Positions 5,550-10,597 of a stretch of DNA of 10,597 bases are shown in pieces. Source of the DNA: an uncultured Oscillibacter sp. GTDB taxonomy: Bacteria; Bacillota; Clostridia; Oscillospirales; Oscillospiraceae. The stretch covers positions 1 through 10,597 of the forward strand of contig CAMXNV010000060.1 in NCBI GenBank assembly GCA_947245315.1, given 5' to 3'. Position 1 is the stretch's first letter; each line of letters starts with the position of its first letter. The translations under genes were made by a program, and so were the position numbers. The notes under the pieces were generated by a model that was given only the letters and a program-made list of their open reading frames with translations, was not told the origin of the DNA and did not search any database.

Positions 5550-6206
5550 TCAATGTGTCAGAATAAATTCTTCCAGCTCCTCCGCCGTGCTTACCACGGC
5601 CACCGCCCCGGCCTCCTGGAGTTCCCCCGGGGGCGCGTAGCCGAAGAACTCCACCCCGGCGCAGTCCACGCCGCAGGCCCGGGCCCCCAGCACGTCGAAC
5701 TTCCGGTCCCCCACCATCAGAACCTGGGGCAGGTCCTTCTCCGTCAGGCCCAGCTGGCGCATGGCCTCTCGGACTACGTCCTCCTTCTCCCAGTCCCCGT
5801 GGGGCGGGCTGCCCACCAGGGCGGACAGGTGGGGCGTGAAGCCAAAGCGCTCGCAGATGGAGACGCAGAGGTTCTCCGGCTTGGAGGAGGCCAGGGCCAG
5901 CACATAGCCCCGCTCCGCCAGGCGGCCCATGAGGGCCTCCATCCCCGGGGCCGCCCGATTCTCGTACTGGCCCACGGGTTCGTAGATCAGGCGGAAGCGC
6001 TCCACGGCCTCCGCCGCCTTCTCGGGGCTGTAGCCGCAGAAGCGGATGAAGGAGTCCTGGAGGGGCGGGCCGATGAAGCGCAGCAGGGTTTCCTCCGGCG
6101 GCAATGGATCGCCGTAGCCCTGGACCGTCTCGCGGACGCAGTGGAGGATGCCCTCCCGGGAGTCCGTCAGGGTGCCGTCCAGGTCGAAGAGTATGTATCG
6201 GTACAT
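5550..6206 (-). CDS. HAD superfamily hydrolase (phosphoglycolate phosphatase-like)
   Basis: This 218-aa HAD-IA phosphatase removes phosphate from a small metabolite through an aspartyl-phosphate intermediate. All four motifs are visible (numbering from the upstream Met): I, FDLDGTLTDS with nucleophile Asp9 and acid/base Asp11; II, LASSKP (106-111); III, a lysine in WEKEDV (about 142); IV, GDRKFD (167-172). A helical cap lies between about residues 17 and 83. Gph/PgmB/YjjG-type enzymes look alike, so the substrate (phosphoglycolate, sugar phosphate or nucleotide) is undecided. Two in-frame ATGs exist: the one at 6206 is chosen because GGGGAGG (6214-6220) is 7 nt away, and it overlaps the upstream TGA as TGATG; 6209 is the alternative (ATGA). 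It is therefore translationally coupled to the MBL-fold gene. No clean terminator follows; the hairpin mosaic begins 24 bp downstream. Confidence 0.9.
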   Translation of the reverse strand: MYRYILFDLDGTLTDSREGILHCVRETVQGYGDPLPPEETLLRFIGPPLQDSFIRFCGYSPEKAAEAVERFRLIYEPVGQYENRAAPGMEALMGRLAERGYVLALASSKPENLCVSICERFGFTPHLSALVGSPPHGDWEKEDVVREAMRQLGLTEKDLPQVLMVGDRKFDVLGARACGVDCAGVEFFGYAPPGELQEAGAVAVVSTAEELEEFILTH

Positions 6207-6943
6207 CATTCAGCCTCCCCGCAGAATTTGGGCACAAACACGCCCCGGGCGTTCCCGTCCACTGTAAAGGCCGGGCCCTCCAGCCGCCGGACGTCCCCCT
6301 GGGACCACAGGGCCAGGAAGTCCTCCACCCCCGCCACATTGGGCAGGCCGTAGGGGGCGTGATGGTAGTGCATGGGGACCACGCAGGAGGGCTTCAGAGC
6401 CTCGCAGACAGCCTTGGCCCCCTGGGCGTCCACGGTGTAGGTGCCGCCCACGGGGATCATCACCATATCCAGGTGCCCGACGGCGGCGAGCTGCTCCTTT
6501 GAAAGCTGGTGGCCCAGGTCTCCCAGGTGGGCGACGGCGAGGCCCCCGGCCGAGAGGATGTGGACGGTGTTGGGCCCCCGGAGGGCCCCGCCCTGATCGT
6601 CGTGGAAGGTCTCCACGGTGCGAATTTCAAAGGGACAGGTTCCCTCATAGGGGACCACCTCCGCCTGGTCCACGGCGTTGTGGTCAAAGTGGCCGTGGCT
6701 GCACAGAATCTTGTGGACCTGGAGCCGGGGCGCGGTTTGCCCGTCCAGAAAAACCCGGTCTTTCATTGAGAGAATTTGGAAGCCCTCTGCCTTTCGGGTG
6801 GCCCGGGCTTCCCAGACATCGGCCCGGGCGGCGGTCTCCGCAATGGGCGGGTAGCCCTCCACGCCGGTGTAGGGGTCCAGCAGGATGCGATAGCCCGCCT
6901 CTTCCACCAGGAAACAGGCGTGGCCCAGCCAGGTGAGTTTCAT
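6206..6943 (-). CDS. MBL-fold metallo-hydrolase (UPF0173-like) with an insertion
   Basis: This 245-aa cytoplasmic metallo-beta-lactamase-fold hydrolase is related to the UPF0173/UlaG-like group. The zinc signature SHGHFDHN is at residues 82-89, and later ligands or fold markers are HLGDLGH (139-145), GGTYTVDAQGA (166-176) and PMHYHH (190-195). Close family members pass almost directly from LDPYTGVEGYPP (22-33) to the SHxHxDH motif. Here about 34 extra residues (roughly 43-76, bases 6716-6817) lie between, and their DNA includes an 8-bp inverted repeat (6778-6785 with 6805-6812). This points to an in-frame insertion before the metal site; the comparison is from memory. The start is firm: AGGAGG (6952-6957) is 8 nt from the ATG. 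It is the first gene of an operon with the HAD phosphatase. Its promoter must lie in or beyond the MITE that begins 10 nt upstream of the ribosome site. Confidence 0.88.
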   Translation of the reverse strand: MKLTWLGHACFLVEEAGYRILLDPYTGVEGYPPIAETAARADVWEARATRKAEGFQILSMKDRVFLDGQTAPRLQVHKILCSHGHFDHNAVDQAEVVPYEGTCPFEIRTVETFHDDQGGALRGPNTVHILSAGGLAVAHLGDLGHQLSKEQLAAVGHLDMVMIPVGGTYTVDAQGAKAVCEALKPSCVVPMHYHHAPYGLPNVAGVEDFLALWSQGDVRRLEGPAFTVDGNARGVFVPKFCGEAE

Positions 6944-6966
6944 AGGAATGTCCTCCTTTGCAGTCG

Positions 6967-7162
6967 TTTATAGTCAGCACAGTTGAAAAGAATCCAAAGG
7001 ATTCTTTTCAATGCGGCGCTGTAAAACAGCGCCGCAAGCCGCGTAAGCGGCTTTCTGTGTTTGACTTCATAGGAAACGCATAGGCGCTTTGCGCCCCGGC
7101 GGGCCTATGGCCCGCCGGTTGAAAAGAAGCGGATGCTTCTTTTCAACTGCGTTGACTATAAA
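6967..7162. mobile_element. MITE-like element with 26-bp terminal inverted repeats
   Basis: The 196-bp element starts TTTATAGTCAGCACAGTTG and ends with its near-perfect reverse complement; the terminal 26 bp match at 24 positions. The inside is almost entirely paired: hairpins at 6983-7011 (13-bp stem, AAA loop), 7012-7036 (11-bp, AAA loop), 7036-7053, 7083-7095, 7096-7118 (10-bp, TAT loop) and 7119-7146 (12-bp). There is no coding capacity. No clear target-site duplication was found beyond a possible TA. It lies just upstream of the MBL-fold gene leader and resembles a miniature inverted-repeat transposable element moved by a transposase elsewhere. Confidence 0.8.
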
Positions 7163-7167
7163 AGACG

Positions 7168-7189
7168 GGGGCGGACCTGCGTCCGCCCC
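7168..7189 (-). terminator. Terminator of the small ORF, built from a repeat module
   Basis: On the reverse strand GGGGCGGAC, a four-base loop and GTCCGCCCC form a 9-bp stem followed by CGTCTTTTAT, a plausible intrinsic terminator 8 nt after the stop of the small ORF. The stem belongs to the same GGGCGGAC/GTCCGCCC family as the modules at 5159-5180 and 5398-5419, so a repeat seems to have been taken up as a terminator. Confidence 0.6.
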
Positions 7190-7197
7190 ATATCAGA

Positions 7198-7341
7198 TTA
7201 CTTCTTCGTGATCGCGATTTGGTCCAGCAGCTCCATGATTTCCGTTTTTGTATAGCTGTCCTTTTCACTCTCATTGATGATGAGGCGCAGCTCGTAGAGC
7301 ATTGCCAGATCAATACGCTTCATCTCGGATTCGGTAGGCAT
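7198..7341 (-). CDS. Small hypothetical protein, 47 aa
   Basis: This short gene encodes a 47-residue acidic, helical protein starting MPTESEMKRIDLAMLYELR and ending in Lys-Lys. It has no signal peptide, membrane segment or cysteine. The central Leu/Ile-rich helix (about residues 8-24), the charged ESEKDSYTKTE turn (24-34) and a second amphipathic helix (IMELLDQIAI) would suit a small oligomeric or partner-binding protein. I do not recognise the family. Support for a real gene: clean codon use, a purine-rich GGAAGGGGGG ribosome-site region (7348-7357), a near-consensus promoter (7400-7428), and a terminator hairpin right after the stop. It lies between the MITE and the DUF4349 gene, and its composition is less GC-rich than its neighbours. 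Confidence 0.65.
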   Translation of the reverse strand: MPTESEMKRIDLAMLYELRLIINESEKDSYTKTEIMELLDQIAITKK

Positions 7342-7369
7342 ATGCGTCCCCCCTTCCATCAAGCACTAA

Positions 7370-7395
7370 GACGGGGGACGGGATGTCCCCCCGTC
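7370..7395 (-). terminator. Hairpin between the DUF4349 gene and the small ORF
   Basis: GACGGGGGAC (7370-7379) pairs with GTCCCCCCGTC (7385-7395) apart from one bulged base. It lies 17 nt after the stop of the DUF4349 gene and could end that transcript, though no T-run follows. It also sits at the predicted 5' end of the small-ORF mRNA (start near 7393), where a stem can protect a transcript from decay. Confidence 0.5.
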
Positions 7396-7399
7396 TACC

Positions 7400-7428
7400 A
7401 GTATACCAGCCTCAGGGCTCTTTGTCAC
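7400..7428 (-). promoter_or_regulatory. Promoter of the 47-aa ORF inside the end of the DUF4349 gene
   Basis: On the reverse strand GTGACA (7423-7428) and TATACT (7400-7405) are 17 bp apart, a near-consensus sigma-A promoter. It overlaps the last codons of the DUF4349 gene and points at the small ORF. The predicted transcript would begin at the hairpin 7370-7395. Confidence 0.65.
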
Positions 7429-8419
7429 CTGGTTTTTTCTCTTCGTCCTTCTTTCGATGGAAGAACCCGCCGTTCTTCTGCTCCCGGGCCTCCCGGAAGG
7501 TCTCGGTCCGCCGGGCCTGTCTCCGCTTGGAGACCCGGACCAGCAAGAGGACGATCAGCACCAGGAGCGCCATCCAGGTCCAGTTGTAGGCCAGGAAGAT
7601 GGCCAGATCCTGGAGGAAGTCCCCGAAGCCGTGGAGCCCGTCCACGAAGGCGTGGCCCAGGCGGCTGGCGAAGGTGGGCGGGGCCTCCTCCACCGTGGAG
7701 AGGCGGATCACCTCCCGGAGGCGGACGTCGATGGTGGCGAAGTCCACCAGGGCGTCGTAGTGCCGGAGGGAGCCCGTGAGCTGCTCGATCAGGAGCTCCG
7801 TCTCGGCGATGGCACTCTCCAGGGTGATAATGTCTTCCATGTTCTCCGCCTTGGCCAGCAGGGCCTGGAGGCGCTCCATCTTGGTCCGCTGGGTGGCCAG
7901 GCGGCTCTCTGTGTCATAGTACAGCTCGCTGATGTTGTCCGCGTTCTGGTCCTGGCTGACCACGTGGGCGATCTCCCCCACGCTGGCCAGGAAGCCCTTG
8001 AACTTGGCGGCGGGCACCCGAATGGTGTAGCTGGCGTTCCGGCTGCCGTCGCCGTAGCTGCCCATAGAGGCGTACTCCAGGTAGCCCCCCAGATCCTCCA
8101 CCAGCTTCTCCAGGGAGGCGGAGCAGGCGTCGAAGTCCTGGGTCTCCGCCTCCATGCTGGCGGTGTAGACCATCTTGGCGTTGGTCAGGCGGCTCTCCCC
8201 CTGGTCCGCAGTCCCGGCAAGAGACTCCTCGGGCTCGGCGGGGGCGGCGTCCTCAAAGCCGAATTCCTGGGCTTCACTCTTCCAGTTGGCGCCGCCGTAG
8301 TCCATTGAGGGCGCCGAGGCGGCGGTGCTACCGCTTTCTCCCCCGGCGGAGCCCCCGCAGGCGGTGAGCGTCAGGGCGGTCAGCAGGGCCGCCAAGAACA
8401 GGGCAAGTCCTCTTTTCAT
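7412..8419 (-). CDS. DUF4349 domain-containing lipoprotein
   Basis: This 335-aa envelope lipoprotein has a signal peptide MKRGLALFLAALLTALTLTAC with lipobox LTAC, giving lipidated Cys21. A low-complexity Ser/Gly/Ala/Glu linker (22-75) follows. The DUF4349 domain starts at KMVYTASMEAET (82-93) and includes GGYLEYASMG (111-120), YTIRVPAAKF (131-140) and a helical ELYYDTESRLATQRTKMERL region (165-184) likely to form a coiled coil up to about residue 218. A membrane helix (272-294) and a strongly basic cytoplasmic tail end the protein. It is thus anchored at both ends with the domain outside. Its role is unknown; family members are cell-surface proteins in Firmicutes. AGGAGG at 8429-8434 is 9 nt from the ATG. 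An 8441-8461 GCCCCG/CGGGGC hairpin lies in the leader. The gene appears monocistronic. Confidence 0.9.
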   Translation of the reverse strand: MKRGLALFLAALLTALTLTACGGSAGGESGSTAASAPSMDYGGANWKSEAQEFGFEDAAPAEPEESLAGTADQGESRLTNAKMVYTASMEAETQDFDACSASLEKLVEDLGGYLEYASMGSYGDGSRNASYTIRVPAAKFKGFLASVGEIAHVVSQDQNADNISELYYDTESRLATQRTKMERLQALLAKAENMEDIITLESAIAETELLIEQLTGSLRHYDALVDFATIDVRLREVIRLSTVEEAPPTFASRLGHAFVDGLHGFGDFLQDLAIFLAYNWTWMALLVLIVLLLVRVSKRRQARRTETFREAREQKNGGFFHRKKDEEKKPGDKEP

Positions 8420-8502
8420 CCTTAATATCCTCCTTATTCCGCCCCGTCTTCCAAGCGGGGCTTTACTGATATAGACGAATTTTTTTGGGAAAAGTTTCGC
8501 CG

Positions 8503-8576
8503 AGTTAGGAGTTAGGAATTAGGAGTTAGGAGTTGATCCGTAAGAGGAGCGTTTCCTTAATTCCTAATCTCATTTT
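8503..8576. repeat. Heptamer tandem repeat AGTTAGG and its inverted counterpart
   Basis: Four heptamers (AGTTAGG, AGTTAGG, AATTAGG, AGTTAGG; 8503-8530) are followed by a partial fifth. CCTTAATTCCTAATCTC (about 8554-8570) is nearly their reverse complement, so the region can fold into an imperfect long hairpin just downstream of the Nudix stop on the reverse strand. It may act as a 3'-end structure for that gene. Confidence 0.55.
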
Positions 8577-9206
8577 TCAGTCGATTCTTGTTTCCCAGGT
8601 TTTCGCCTCGGCGGCCTCGAAGCACATGCGAATCTGTTCCTCCGTGTTTTTCTCCTCCGCCAGGGGCGGCAGGGCCTCCAGGGAGAAGCAGCCGCTGGCC
8701 GTGGTCTCGCTGTTGGGCTGGAAGGTCCCGCCCAGGGCCTCGCAGAGGACGAAGATTTTGCACACCCTCCAGGCGTAGACGGGCCGGTTGTGCTTCTCCC
8801 TGTCCTGGACGGCGATCACCCGCCGGGGGACCACCTCCAGCCCGGCCTCCTCCCGGACCTCTTTCACCACGTTCTCCAGCACGGAGACGTTCACGTCCAC
8901 CCAGCCCCCGGGGAGGGACCACCGCCCGCTGTTCTCCCGGACCAGGAGAATCTTTCCCTCCTGGAAGACCGCCGCCCGGGTGTCCAGCTTGGGGGTCTGG
9001 TAGCCGGTCTCGCAGCAAAAGAGGTCCCGCACCCGCTCCAGGCTCAGCTCCGTCTTGCAGGCCAGCATCTCGGCGGCAATGTCCCGGATCCGCTGGAAGC
9101 GCTCGATGTCAAAGGGGTCCTTTCCGTAGTGCAGCCCCGCTTGGGCCAGGGCCTGGAGCTCCACCGCCCAGTCCAGCCAAGGGGAGGTCAAATGTTCCTG
9201 TTTCAT
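8577..9206 (-). CDS. Nudix hydrolase with N-terminal helical domain
   Basis: This 209-aa cytoplasmic hydrolase cleaves a nucleoside diphosphate linked to another moiety, probably ADP-ribose-like or a related dinucleotide. An N-terminal helical domain (about residues 1-70) is of the kind found in NUDIX_N proteins, followed by the Nudix fold. The Nudix box is GGWVDVNVSVLENVVKEVREEAGL (100-123). It keeps the metal-binding EVREE core, but the first box glutamate is Val and the usual Arg is Lys, as in other members with a GGWxDxxxSxxENVVKEV box. A TTG at 9209 is rejected as the start because AGGAGG (9214-9219) sits 7 nt before the ATG at 9206. The terminator of the upstream gene (9221-9253) ends directly against this ribosome site, so the leader is tight against it. 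Family firm; substrate not settled. Confidence 0.9.
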   Translation of the reverse strand: MKQEHLTSPWLDWAVELQALAQAGLHYGKDPFDIERFQRIRDIAAEMLACKTELSLERVRDLFCCETGYQTPKLDTRAAVFQEGKILLVRENSGRWSLPGGWVDVNVSVLENVVKEVREEAGLEVVPRRVIAVQDREKHNRPVYAWRVCKIFVLCEALGGTFQPNSETTASGCFSLEALPPLAEEKNTEEQIRMCFEAAEAKTWETRID

Positions 9207-9220
9207 CAAAGCGCCTCCTC

Positions 9221-9253
9221 AAAAAAACAGGGCCCCGCCTCCGGAGCCCTGTT
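9221..9253 (-). terminator. Intrinsic terminator of the SprA-like gene
   Basis: On the reverse strand AACAGGGC (9246-9253), a 12-nt GC-rich loop and GCCCTGTT (9226-9233) form an 8-bp stem followed by a run of seven T (9221-9227). It lies 10 nt after the stop of the SprA-like gene and 1 nt before the ribosome site of the Nudix gene. Readthrough would be the simplest way to co-express the Nudix gene, since no separate promoter fits between. Confidence 0.85.
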
Positions 9254-9263
9254 CGCCGCATGA

Positions 9264-10187
9264 TTACGCCACCGCCGAGAAGGGGGTCCGCGTCTTTTCC
9301 TCTTCCTTGTTCTGCTGGGCCAGGTCCTGCTGGAAATCGTTCTCCGTCTCCGCCTTGGTGACGGTCCGGGTGGTGCCGCCGGAGACATAGGACTTGCCGC
9401 ACTCCGGGCAGATCTCCGTGTGCATGGTCACGCTCTGGCTGACCACCTTCCGGCCCTCTCGGTCGGCCTTGGCCTGCTCCCGGACAACGTGCTCCATCTC
9501 GTGCCCCCGGACGGCGGAGGCCGCCTGTTCGGGCTTGATGTTGGTGGGCGTCTGGAAGGAGACCCCCATGTCGTCGGAGCCGTCCTGGTACTTCCGCTCC
9601 TCGCAGGTCTTGCACTCGCCCTCCTCCAGGGCCTTCTGGGCGCTCTCCGCCCCCTGGGCCGGGCCCTCCAGGGCCTCCGGCTCCTCCTCATTTTCCTGTC
9701 CGGGCAGGTTGGGGAGCAGGTCCTCCTGCTCCGGCCGTCCGTTCTTCAAAACGTCCTCGGCCCCGGCCAGATCGTTCTTAGCCAGGGCGTTCTCCGCCTT
9801 GGCCAGACGGCCCTCCAGGGCGTTCTGCTCCACCCCCAGAACGGGAGACGTGTTCTCCCCGTCCTCCACAAAAAGGCCCTCCGGGGTGACCTCGCCGTAC
9901 TTCATGCGCATCCGCCCGGCCATAGCCGCGGGATCGTTCTCCAGACGGCTGGTCAGCTCCGGCAGGGAAGCTTCGTCCCTGGAGACGGGGCGCACAGCGT
10001 TCACGGGCAGGACAGGCGTCTCCGGAGAGGCGTTTTTGCGCGCCACAAATCCGGCCCCCCGCCGGGCCGTCTGCTCGGCCTGGGCGGCCTGCTGCGCCGT
10101 CCGGGCGTTCTCCGCGCTCCGCGAGGGGTAATAAGAGCCCACATAGCCCATTCCAAAGCTGCCGACGCCCGAAATACCGCCAATCAT
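9264..10187 (-). CDS. SprA-like putative zinc metalloprotease
   Basis: This 307-aa protein belongs to the SprA-related putative metalloprotease family, known also from epsilon-proteobacteria. The zinc-protease motif HEMEH (229-233) is followed by VVREQAKA. Ahead of it stand a CxxC pair (Cys192/Cys195) and the family stretch RKYQDGSDDMGVSF (198-211). After it come VVSQSVTMHTEICPECG with a second CxxC (260-263) and YVSGGTTRT. The four cysteines could form a structural zinc site (inference). The first 185 residues are low-complexity, Gly/Ser-rich then Ala/Glu-rich and helical, with no clear signal peptide. A TTG at 10205 is an alternative start, but ATG 10187 has GAGGTGA (10193-10199) 5 nt upstream and gives the Gly-rich N-terminus. 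The promoter at 10270-10297 and terminator at 9221-9253 make it a single-gene unit. The substrate is unknown. Confidence 0.85.
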   Translation of the reverse strand: MIGGISGVGSFGMGYVGSYYPSRSAENARTAQQAAQAEQTARRGAGFVARKNASPETPVLPVNAVRPVSRDEASLPELTSRLENDPAAMAGRMRMKYGEVTPEGLFVEDGENTSPVLGVEQNALEGRLAKAENALAKNDLAGAEDVLKNGRPEQEDLLPNLPGQENEEEPEALEGPAQGAESAQKALEEGECKTCEERKYQDGSDDMGVSFQTPTNIKPEQAASAVRGHEMEHVVREQAKADREGRKVVSQSVTMHTEICPECGKSYVSGGTTRTVTKAETENDFQQDLAQQNKEEEKTRTPFSAVA

Positions 10188-10224
10188 AGTGCTCACCTCA
10201 TTCAAAAGATATCAGCCTTAAGCC

Positions 10225-10246
10225 CTAAGCTCTAGCTAAGCTCTAG
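10225..10246. repeat. 11-bp tandem repeat in the SprA-like gene leader
   Basis: CTAAGCTCTAG is repeated exactly twice in tandem (10225-10235, 10236-10246) in the 5' leader of the SprA-like gene, about 38 nt before its start codon. Each unit contains AGCT and resembles its own reverse complement, so a small hairpin is possible. Its function is not known. Confidence 0.55.
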
Positions 10247-10269
10247 GCACCCGACAATTTTACAAATAC

Positions 10270-10297
10270 AGTATACCACATTTTTCCCAAACCGCAA
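10270..10297 (-). promoter_or_regulatory. Promoter of the SprA-like gene
   Basis: On the reverse strand TTGCGG (10292-10297) and a consensus TATACT (10270-10275) are 16 bp apart with an A-rich spacer. Transcription would start near 10263, giving a leader of about 75 nt that contains the 11-bp tandem repeat. Confidence 0.7.
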
Positions 10298-10343
10298 GCC
10301 CTTTTTGGAAAGTCCGCTTGCTCATTTTATGAAGGGGAAGCCT

Positions 10344-10596
10344 TGTAGGGAAGGGGCTCCGTCCCGCTCCGTTTTTCGGAAGCTCCGGGGTTTCGGGAAA
10401 TGGCCTGACCTAGGGGTCAGGCCCCACAGGGTGGTCCATCGATAGAAGAGGGTGTGGGGCCCGGTCCCCAGACCGGGCCATTCCCCCCGGAAGCCTGGCA
10501 GTTCCGGAGAGGCGGAAGGGGACAGCCCCCGCAAGGGGGACGCCGCCGCTCTAAGTGGCAGAGCCACTAAGAGCGGCGCAGAGCCCCTTCCCTACA
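10344..10596. repeat. Composite palindromic element, copy 2 (inverted)
   Basis: This 253-bp non-coding block is bounded by the 18-bp inverted ends TGTAGGGAAGGGGCTCCG (10344-10361) and its near-exact reverse complement (10579-10596, one mismatch). The right 82 bp match copy 1 (5283-5364) in inverted orientation. Inner hairpins are GGCCTGACC/GGTCAGGCC (10402-10423), GGCCCGGTC/GACCGGGCC (10458-10479) and GCCGCTCT...AGAGCGGC (10545-10577). CCATCGATAGA (10436-10446) matches the ATCGATAGA module of copy 1. The arms differ from those of copy 1 but keep pairing. The last base of the window adjoins the element end. Confidence 0.7.
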
Positions 10597-10597
10597 T

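Noticed and set aside
5312..5566. Frame starting MALPLRAAASPLRG, also seen inverted at 10322-10567
   Set aside because: The similarity of the two frames comes from the shared palindromic repeat, not from a conserved protein.
7457..8308. 283-codon forward frame opposite the DUF4349 gene
   Set aside because: His/Gly/Glu-rich shadow frame with no ribosome site; the opposite strand encodes a lipoprotein with lipobox and membrane helix.
8441..8464. Forward-strand terminator GCCCCG/CGGGGC plus TTT
   Set aside because: No forward gene precedes it; more likely a leader hairpin of the reverse-strand DUF4349 gene.

Overview
The window looks like chromosome from a high-GC, Gram-positive gut Clostridia lineage of the Oscillospiraceae/Flavonifractor/Lawsonibacter type. 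This is inferred from strong AGGAGG-type ribosome sites, consensus TATACT promoters, GC-rich codon use, protein families common in that group (DUF421, DUF4349 lipoprotein, SprA-like metalloprotease, GGWxD-type Nudix) and GTAGGGGCGG-type intergenic hairpins. No database search was possible, so the taxonomy is a suggestion. No rRNA, tRNA, CRISPR array or complete transposase gene was seen.

Layout: (1) 1-470 has no recognisable gene but carries two GGTATATACC palindromes. It ends in a clear promoter for an AT-rich VOC/glyoxalase-fold gene (477-887), which stands out from its GC-rich surroundings and is probably acquired. (2) 1167-3534 is a forward pair: a CLC-type anion transporter and, overlapping by ATGA, a membrane acyltransferase. 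The acyltransferase's natural ATG is out of frame through an 11-C homopolymer, which suggests a phase-variable switch or a sequencing error. (3) 3541-4379 is a divergent carboxymuconolactone-decarboxylase-like gene and its MerR regulator, sharing a perfect 20-bp palindrome inside a 19-bp promoter spacer, the hallmark of MerR control. (4) 4385-5158 holds a terminator-like hairpin whose 3' arm contains the ribosome site of a DUF421 membrane protein.

(5) 5155-5526 is a mosaic of short hairpin modules. A related composite element, inverted, lies at 10344-10596. (6) 5550-6943 is a reverse-strand operon of an MBL-fold hydrolase and a HAD phosphatase, with overlapping stop and start. (7) 6967-7162 is a 196-bp MITE-like element with 26-bp terminal inverted repeats and six back-to-back hairpins. 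(8) 7198-7341 is a 47-aa small protein gene with its own promoter. (9) 7412-8419 is a DUF4349 lipoprotein. (10) 8577-9206 is a Nudix hydrolase and 9264-10187 a SprA-like metalloprotease gene, separated by a good terminator.

The genes do not form one pathway. They read as housekeeping, envelope and stress-response genes in small operons. The more unusual content is non-coding: the C11 tract, the MITE, the hairpin mosaics whose arms differ in sequence but keep pairing, and terminators placed directly on the ribosome sites of downstream genes.
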